This document shows positions 1-3,849 of a stretch of DNA of 5,614 nt, piece by piece (positions within the stretch are counted from its first letter, which is position 1; every line of letters begins with the position of its first letter). Made by a program: the position numbers and the translations under genes. Under the pieces are notes generated by a model. That model made no database searches. It had not been told where the DNA came from and saw only the letters and a program-made list of their open reading frames with translations. This DNA is from an uncultured Tannerella sp. (lineage in GTDB: Bacteria > Bacteroidota > Bacteroidia > Bacteroidales > Tannerellaceae), in contig CALHPT010000231.1 in the NCBI GenBank assembly GCA_938036405.1, positions 1 to 5,614 on the forward strand, written 5' to 3'.

Positions 1-66
1 ATTACTTATTCTTGAATATCTCTCTCGAGAGGCTGCCGACAAGCGGAAACGACGCCGCGGAGCCAT
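1..66 (-). CDS. possible 5' end of an unidentified gene, cut by the window edge
   Basis: An ATG at 66-64 opens a frame that stays open for 22 codons to the left edge. It starts 25 nt after the stop of the radical SAM gene and on the same strand, so it could be the next gene of that operon. A GGGAG lies 11 nt before the ATG and is a possible but weak ribosome binding site. The visible peptide is arginine-rich (begins MAPRRRFRLS) with no recognisable motif. A 22-codon open frame can easily arise by chance in GC-rich DNA, so this is only a candidate. Confidence 0.2.
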   Translation of the reverse strand, partial: MAPRRRFRLSAASRERYSRISN

Positions 67-91
67 CACCCGATCGACTCCCAACTGGGGG

Positions 92-1183
92 TCATTTTTC
101 CGCCGCTAACCCCCGCTCGATACGCCGATGATGGCAGACGAGCAACTGCCCATCCGAGCCGTGGAGGTGCATGCCGTTGCCCTCGCAGTAACGAAACAGT
201 TGGCAGTCGGCGCACTCGCCCTGACGCGCCCACTGGCGATCGCGGTAGGGCCGGAAACGGTTCTCCCAGACGTCCATGAAGCGGTCGCGATAGATGTTGC
301 CCTGATAATAGTCGGCGCGGATGCTGGGGCAACCCGAGATGGAGCCATCGGCCAGGACGGAGGCGGTGGAGACGCCGGCCGAGCACTCGTAGAAGTGGTC
401 GCGGACGTCCATCTCGTAGCCGCCTAAGAAGCCCTCGCAGCCGTAAGAGACGTCGATCTGGCCCTCGCGGCGCGTCTCACGGAGGAAGCGCATGAGGCGG
501 ACGAACTGCTCGTCGGTGAGCTGCAATTCGGGCACATGCGCCGCGCGGCCAACGGGGAAGACGGTGAAGATGCGCCAGTGGCAAACGCCGAGGTCGATGA
601 GGTAGCGCTTGAAGCGAGGCAAGTCGTCGAAGTTGCGGCGGTTGGCGCAGGTGACGACGTCCCAATTGACGTCCGTCGTCTGCGCCAGGCCGCGGATGGA
701 AGCCGTGGCTGCGCGGAAGCTGTTGCGGTGGCCACGCATCCAGTTGTGATCGTCCTCAAAGCCGTCCAGGCTGATGGTGGCCGACCGCATGCCGGCAGCC
801 AGCAAGCCCGGCAGCCGCTCGGCGAAAAGCAGTCCGTTGGAGACGATGCCCCAGGGAAATTCGCGGCGGTAAAGCTCGCGGCCACAGGCCTCAATGTCCG
901 GGCGCACAAGCGCCTCGCCACCGGTGAAGATGATGAGCACCTTGTGCGGGTTGACGTGCGGCCGGATCTCGTCCACCACGCGGAGGAAGTCGGCCATCGG
1001 CATGTCGGGCATGAGAGACGAGACGCGACAATCGCTGCCGCAGTGCCGGCAGGCCACGTTGCAGCGCAGCGTGCACTCCCAGAAGAGCGTGCGGAGCTCG
1101 TGCAGCTTGACGCGGTTGCGGTGCAGGCGGCGGAAGGTCTCGAGCGCGAGCCGTTTCTTGAGGTTGATCTTGACGTCGTTCAT
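92..1183 (-). CDS. radical SAM/SPASM protein of the rSAM/lipoprotein system (TIGR04133-like)
   Basis: This 363-residue protein is a cytoplasmic radical SAM enzyme. The SAM-binding [4Fe-4S] motif CxxxCxxC is C41, C45, C48, flanked by further cysteines C37 and C52. TGGE (87-90) is the usual SAM-contacting motif and SLDG (138-141) another core signature. The C-terminal third is SPASM-like: C267, then C285 in a GCPS context, QGNIY at 294-298, and CxxCx5C at C324/C327/C333 followed by C350, plus C249. The position three residues after C333+E-G-N, normally cysteine, is G337. SPASM proteins often modify peptides or proteins made next to them. The start ATG overlaps the TGA of the upstream lipoprotein gene (ATGA), with AAGAAGAG just before it, which implies translational coupling. 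From memory it matches TIGR04133, a family found beside TIGR04134 lipoproteins. The radical SAM call is near certain, the family assignment is likely, and substrate and reaction are unknown. Confidence 0.93.
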   Translation of the reverse strand: MNDVKINLKKRLALETFRRLHRNRVKLHELRTLFWECTLRCNVACRHCGSDCRVSSLMPDMPMADFLRVVDEIRPHVNPHKVLIIFTGGEALVRPDIEACGRELYRREFPWGIVSNGLLFAERLPGLLAAGMRSATISLDGFEDDHNWMRGHRNSFRAATASIRGLAQTTDVNWDVVTCANRRNFDDLPRFKRYLIDLGVCHWRIFTVFPVGRAAHVPELQLTDEQFVRLMRFLRETRREGQIDVSYGCEGFLGGYEMDVRDHFYECSAGVSTASVLADGSISGCPSIRADYYQGNIYRDRFMDVWENRFRPYRDRQWARQGECADCQLFRYCEGNGMHLHGSDGQLLVCHHRRIERGLAAEK

Positions 1184-1683
1184 CTCTTCTTACGCTTGAG
1201 CGTGACGTTGACCTCCTTTTCCGCCGCGCCTTCAAACCAGCGATTGTCACCGCCCTTCAGATCGCCCTTGGCAAAACCGACCTTGACGCTGTCCGACTCG
1301 TAAATGGACGGTTCAGTCGTGTCTTCAATCTTCATATGGATGTAGACCGAGTCCGCGGGGAAGAGGCTGTACTCCCGAACGAATGAGCCGTCTGACGCGG
1401 TGTAGACCGTGTCGCGCAGGAGGCCGGAGTAACATTGTTCGGGGCCTTTGCCCCAAACCGCCGTCACCTCCGACGCCACGACACGCATACCTCCCAGCGG
1501 CTGTCCCTGCTCGTTCGTCACACGCCCCAGCACCTTGAAGTTGGAGCTCGGCGACCCGTATTCCACACTTATCTCTCCGTCTCCGTTGTTGTCTTTGCCG
1601 CATCCGGTGAATCCCAGCAGCGACAGCAGCCCCGCCAGCGCCCAGTTGGTGCCGCGGATCAATTTGCGATTCAGCTTCTTCAT
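1180..1683 (-). CDS. putative lipoprotein of the rSAM/lipoprotein system, paralogue 1 (enzyme-proximal)
   Basis: This 167-residue protein has a lipoprotein signal peptide: basic start MKKLNRKLIRG, hydrophobic stretch about 14-25, and lipobox F-T-G-C with lipidation expected at C28. A short acidic, asparagine-rich linker (29-38) follows, then YGSP (42-45). The globular part begins GRVTNEQGQPL (53-63) and has SDGSF near 97-101, as in the carboxypeptidase-regulatory-like (transthyretin-type) beta-sandwich. It ends with a WFEG motif (149-152) and a very basic tail KRKKR. Compared with its two paralogues it carries a longer loop around 70-90 that includes a second cysteine, C84. It is the last lipoprotein before the radical SAM gene, and its TGA overlaps that gene's ATG. 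It resembles TIGR04134 from memory. Its molecular function is unknown, but being a substrate or partner of the enzyme is a reasonable inference. Confidence 0.88.
   Translation of the reverse strand: MKKLNRKLIRGTNWALAGLLSLLGFTGCGKDNNGDGEISVEYGSPSSNFKVLGRVTNEQGQPLGGMRVVASEVTAVWGKGPEQCYSGLLRDTVYTASDGSFVREYSLFPADSVYIHMKIEDTTEPSIYESDSVKVGFAKGDLKGGDNRWFEGAAEKEVNVTLKRKKR
1609..1683 (-). repeat. signal-peptide repeat, copy 1
   Basis: Codons 1-25 of lipoprotein 1. By hand alignment it differs from the copies at 2087-2161 and 2567-2641 at 6 of 75 positions each, far less than the downstream parts of the genes differ. Confidence 0.85.
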
Positions 1684-1689
1684 GATTGG

Positions 1690-1731
1690 TGTCTCCTTTC
1701 TATGATTTCTTCTTTGCCTTCAGCTTCACGT
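1690..1731 (-). repeat. 42-nt direct repeat, copy A (lipoprotein 2/1 junction)
   Basis: This segment is identical over 42 nt to 2167-2208. It covers the last codons of one lipoprotein gene (KLKAKKKS), its TAG stop and the Shine-Dalgarno of the next gene. It marks the boundary of a tandem gene duplication with a period of 477 nt. Confidence 0.9.
1693..1699 (-). promoter_or_regulatory. ribosome binding site of lipoprotein 1
   Basis: On the minus strand AAAGGAG ends 9 nt before the ATG at 1683. It directly follows the TAG stop of the preceding lipoprotein gene. A near-consensus Shine-Dalgarno is unusual in Bacteroidota and fixes the start codon. Confidence 0.75.
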
Positions 1732-2161
1732 CGACCTCCTTCGTTGCCTCGCCTTTGAACCAGTGGTTGTCGCCGCCTTTCAGGTCGCCCTTGGCAAAGC
1801 CGACGGTGATGCTGTCCGACTCATAGGCCGATCGCGCCGCGGGGTCTTCAAACTTCAGCTTGATGTACAACGAATCGGGTGCAAAACCGGCGTTGTAGCG
1901 GTATTTGTAGCTCCCGTCCGGAGAGCTGTAGACGGTGTCGTGCGGGCTCGGATAGTGGTCTTTCAGGTTGGTCGGCACGACGCGGATCCCGGAGAGCGGC
2001 TCCCCCGTTTCGTCGGTCACACGCCCCGTCACCTTAAAATCAGCATGCGGAGTACCATACTCCTCCACCTGATTGCCACAGCTGGAGAATCCCAGCAGTG
2101 ACAACAGTCCCGCCAGTGCCCAGTTGGTTCCGTGGATCAATTTGCGATTCAGCTTCTTCAT
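1700..2161 (-). CDS. putative lipoprotein of the rSAM/lipoprotein system, paralogue 2 (middle)
   Basis: This 153-residue paralogue shares with its neighbours the MKKLNRKLI start, tryptophan at 14 and lipobox S-S-C at C28. YGTP (35-38) comes only six residues after the lipidation cysteine, so the folded domain sits close to the membrane. GRVTDETGEPL (46-56) and SPDGSY (80-85) indicate a carboxypeptidase-regulatory-like beta-sandwich. Its C-terminal half is close to paralogue 1 (YESDS at 113-117, GFAKGDLKGGDN at 121-132, then WFKG), while its final KAKKKS is identical to that of paralogue 3. C28 is the only cysteine. The gap to paralogue 1 is 16 nt and contains a clear AAAGGAG, so the genes are cotranscribed. 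Likely TIGR04134-type from memory; function unknown. Confidence 0.88.
   Translation of the reverse strand: MKKLNRKLIHGTNWALAGLLSLLGFSSCGNQVEEYGTPHADFKVTGRVTDETGEPLSGIRVVPTNLKDHYPSPHDTVYSSPDGSYKYRYNAGFAPDSLYIKLKFEDPAARSAYESDSITVGFAKGDLKGGDNHWFKGEATKEVDVKLKAKKKS
2087..2161 (-). repeat. signal-peptide repeat, copy 2
   Basis: Codons 1-25 of lipoprotein 2. All but one of the six differences from copy 1 are single-base transitions and most are silent; one changes arginine 10 to histidine. Confidence 0.85.
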
Positions 2162-2166
2162 GTCTC

Positions 2167-2208
2167 TGTCTCCTTTCTATGATTTCTTCTTTGCCTTCAG
2201 CTTCACGT
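2167..2208 (-). repeat. 42-nt direct repeat, copy B (lipoprotein 3/2 junction)
   Basis: Second copy of the repeat at 1690-1731, with no mismatch over 42 nt. It covers the end of lipoprotein 3, its stop codon and the ribosome binding site of lipoprotein 2. Confidence 0.9.
2170..2176 (-). promoter_or_regulatory. ribosome binding site of lipoprotein 2
   Basis: On the minus strand AAAGGAG ends 8 nt before the ATG at 2161, immediately after the TAG stop of lipoprotein 3. The context TAGAAAGGAGACA is shared with the next junction, so the site was duplicated with the gene. Confidence 0.75.
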
Positions 2209-2641
2209 TTACCTCCTTCTTAGCTGCGCCTTGGTACCAATCTCCCTTGCCACGCTTGTAGTAGTCTTTGCTCTCGAACGTCACACGGATAGTATCGTTC
2301 TCGAAGCTACCGTTTGCCTCGCCATCGGTGTCTGATATGACCAGATCCAAGGCATCGATGGGGAGGTAATTTGCCGACACGGAATAGCGGCCATCCTGTC
2401 CCGTCCTCGTAGAATCAAAAGAGGCGTAATAGGGTTGCTCACCTTTACCCAGTTGCACCTTGACATCTGGCACTGGTGTGCCTTGCTCGTCTGTCACACG
2501 CCCCGAGACTTTGTAGTCTGCATTCGGCGAACCGTACTCTACTCTTATTATTCCGTTGCAGCCGGAGAATCCCAGCAGCGACAAGATGCCCGCCAGCGCC
2601 CAGTTGGTGCCGCGGATCAATTTGCGATTGAACTTCTTCAT
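2177..2641 (-). CDS. putative lipoprotein of the rSAM/lipoprotein system, paralogue 3 (operon-first)
   Basis: This 154-residue lipoprotein is the first gene of the operon. The signal peptide begins MKKFNRKLIRG and ends in lipobox S-G-C at C28, its only cysteine. YGSP is at 36-39, GRVTDEQGTPV at 47-57 and GQDGRYSV at 81-88, again a carboxypeptidase-regulatory-like beta-sandwich. The C-terminal half is the most diverged of the three: it lacks the GFAKGDLKGGDN segment, having a KDYYKRGKGD stretch instead, but keeps the W(F/Y)xG and KEVNVKLK ending (WYQG at 135-138) and the KAKKKS tail. Residues right after C28 are not acidic, unlike paralogue 1. The start is supported by AAAGGA 9 nt upstream and by alignment with the other two signal peptides. 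Role unknown; partner or substrate of the radical SAM enzyme is inferred from context. Confidence 0.88.
   Translation of the reverse strand: MKKFNRKLIRGTNWALAGILSLLGFSGCNGIIRVEYGSPNADYKVSGRVTDEQGTPVPDVKVQLGKGEQPYYASFDSTRTGQDGRYSVSANYLPIDALDLVISDTDGEANGSFENDTIRVTFESKDYYKRGKGDWYQGAAKKEVNVKLKAKKKS
2567..2641 (-). repeat. signal-peptide repeat, copy 3
   Basis: Codons 1-25 of lipoprotein 3. The differences from copy 1 cluster at codons 4 (Leu to Phe) and 19-20 (Leu-Leu to Ile-Leu); the remainder is identical. Confidence 0.85.
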
Positions 2642-2650
2642 AACCTGTTT

Positions 2651-2656
2651 TCCTTT
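2651..2656 (-). promoter_or_regulatory. ribosome binding site of lipoprotein 3
   Basis: On the minus strand AAAGGA ends 9 nt before the ATG at 2641, inside TAGAAAGGA, the same string that precedes the other two lipoprotein genes. Here no upstream gene provides the TAG, which suggests that the whole leader belongs to the duplicated unit. Confidence 0.65.
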
Positions 2657-2768
2657 CTACACCATTCTATGATCATTCGTTTTTTCAAGTGCTCTATTCT
2701 TTTCCCATACATCTGTCGACAAAGATGAAGAATGCATGTCAAGCGCTGCTTCCGCCGCTAAACATTTC

Positions 2769-2776
2769 TAATTTTG
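2769..2776 (+). promoter_or_regulatory. candidate -7 box of the fmt promoter
   Basis: TAATTTTG matches the Bacteroidota primary sigma factor -7 consensus TAnnTTTG exactly and lies 29 nt before the fmt ATG. At the expected 20-nt spacing upstream there is CTG (2746-2748) rather than TTG, so the -33 half is weak. Transcription would begin around 2783, giving a leader of about 20 nt. Confidence 0.4.
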
Positions 2777-2805
2777 ACGCCAATCACACACAGAAAGAAA
2801 CACTG

Positions 2806-3783
2806 ATGAATAAGAACAATCTGAGAATAATCTTCATGGGGACGCCCGATTTTGCCGTAGCTTCCCTCAAAGCCTTGGTCGAAGGCGGATACTGCGTCGT
2901 AGGCGTGGTAACGATGCCCGATAAACCGATGGGCCGACATGGCAGTGTGCTGCAAGCATCGCCCGTCAAGCGGTATGCCGTGGAGAAAAATATTCCGGTG
3001 CTGCAACCCGTGAGCCTCCGCGATCCCGCCTTCCTCGACGAACTCCGCGCACTCCGTGCCGACCTGCAAATCGTCGTCGCCTTCCGTATGCTGCCGCACG
3101 CCGTCTGGGAGATGCCACGCTTGGGCACGTTCAATCTGCACGCCTCCCTGCTACCGCAGTACCGCGGCGCAGCGCCGATCAACTGGGCAGTCATCTATGG
3201 CGACAAGGAAACGGGCGTCACGACCTTCTTCCTCCGCCATGAGATCGATACGGGGCGCATCATCCTGCAACGCCGCGTGCCCATCGCTGAGACCGACGAC
3301 GCGGGCACGGTGCACGACCGACTGATGGCCATCGGTGCCGAGCTGGTCGTCGAGACGGTGAACAGAATCATCGACGGCGACGGATCCGTGGAGACGGTCG
3401 AACAGGAGGCGTTCGTCACCGACACCGCCCCGCTGCGCGACGCCCCGAAGATCTTCCGCGACACGTGTCACATAGACTGGTGTCAACCCACCGAGCGCGT
3501 CTACAACTTCATCCGCGGCTTGGCTCCCTATCCCGCAGCCTGGACCGAAGTCCTTTCGGCCGACGGACGGCGGATGGCGCTCAAGGTGTTCCGTAGCGAA
3601 CGTATCAACGAGCCACACGAACTCTCTCCCGGCGCGATCCGTACCGACGGCCGACGCCACCTCGATGTAGCCACGGCCAACGGCTACCTCCGACTCCTCG
3701 AAGTGCAGCCCGCCGGCAAACGCCGCATGACGGCCGACCAGTTTCTCAACGGCACCGACGTCTCCGCCTGCTGCATGGCGTAA
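2806..3783 (+). CDS. fmt: methionyl-tRNA formyltransferase
   Basis: Fmt transfers a formyl group from 10-formyltetrahydrofolate to the amino group of Met-tRNA(fMet) in the cytoplasm, producing the initiator tRNA. The 325-residue length fits the family (about 315 in E. coli). The N-terminal catalytic domain (about 6-210) begins LRIIFMGTPDFAV and contains NLHASLLPQYRGAAPI (110-125). The catalytic triad N110, H112 and D148 is present, D148 lying in EIDTGRII. The remainder, about 215-325, is the OB-fold-like tRNA-binding domain. I chose the ATG at 2806 because the conserved fold starts five residues later; an in-frame ATG at 2689 would add 39 unrelated residues and place the promoter box inside the gene. 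There is no real Shine-Dalgarno, only A-rich AGAAAGAAA, which is normal in this phylum. It is divergent from the lipoprotein operon and 66 nt before the symporter. Confidence 0.97.
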   Translation: MNKNNLRIIFMGTPDFAVASLKALVEGGYCVVGVVTMPDKPMGRHGSVLQASPVKRYAVEKNIPVLQPVSLRDPAFLDELRALRADLQIVVAFRMLPHAVWEMPRLGTFNLHASLLPQYRGAAPINWAVIYGDKETGVTTFFLRHEIDTGRIILQRRVPIAETDDAGTVHDRLMAIGAELVVETVNRIIDGDGSVETVEQEAFVTDTAPLRDAPKIFRDTCHIDWCQPTERVYNFIRGLAPYPAAWTEVLSADGRRMALKVFRSERINEPHELSPGAIRTDGRRHLDVATANGYLRLLEVQPAGKRRMTADQFLNGTDVSACCMA

Positions 3784-3849
3784 ACCTTCCAAACACCATT
3801 CGAACACCACTCCAACCGCCACTTTCCAACCACTTAATATTACAGTCAC
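3784..3849 (+). other. G-depleted leader between fmt and the symporter gene
   Basis: This 66-nt spacer has only three G residues and contains loosely repeated AACACCA-like units. It has no Shine-Dalgarno, no hairpin and no clear promoter box, so fmt and the symporter may be cotranscribed. An unstructured leader of this kind would suit Shine-Dalgarno-independent initiation; that is an inference. Confidence 0.5.

Larger units (their letters stand above)
2642..2805. promoter_or_regulatory. divergent intergenic region between the lipoprotein operon and fmt
   Basis: This 164-nt, comparatively AT-rich gap must hold the promoters of both divergent units. Toward fmt there is an exact TAnnTTTG box. 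Toward the lipoprotein operon I find only a one-mismatch box (CATCTTTG on the minus strand, at 2727-2720) without a properly spaced -33 element, so that promoter is not located. No RNA gene or riboswitch is evident. A frame extending fmt upstream through this region exists but shows no protein-like content. Confidence 0.6.

Noticed and set aside
22..31. Palindrome CTCTCGAGAG considered as a terminator for the lipoprotein/radical SAM operon
   Set aside because: A perfect palindrome without a loop and without a following T run on the minus strand is not a terminator, and it sits in a possible open frame.
536..1303. 255-codon open frame on the plus strand opposite the radical SAM gene
   Set aside because: It lies antisense to a gene with clear motifs, its product is Ala/Val/Asp/Arg-rich without any motif, and such frames are expected in GC-rich DNA.
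1441..1454. GGGGC-CTTT-GCCCC hairpin considered as a terminator or attenuator
   Set aside because: It lies inside the lipoprotein 1 coding sequence, has no T tract on either strand, and its codons fit the reading frame.
1180..2641. Three similar units considered as a CRISPR-like or mobile-element repeat
   Set aside because: The units are full protein-coding paralogues with signal peptides and ribosome binding sites; there are no short regular repeats with unique spacers and no terminal inverted repeats or transposase.
2689..2805. In-frame 39-codon upstream extension of fmt
   Set aside because: The extension has no similarity to Fmt, contains the promoter box and intergenic AT-rich sequence, and would make the protein too long; the start at 2806 fits the fold.
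3151..3849. 232-codon open frame on the minus strand opposite fmt
   Set aside because: It overlaps the catalytic part of fmt in antisense and has no recognisable domain or supported start.
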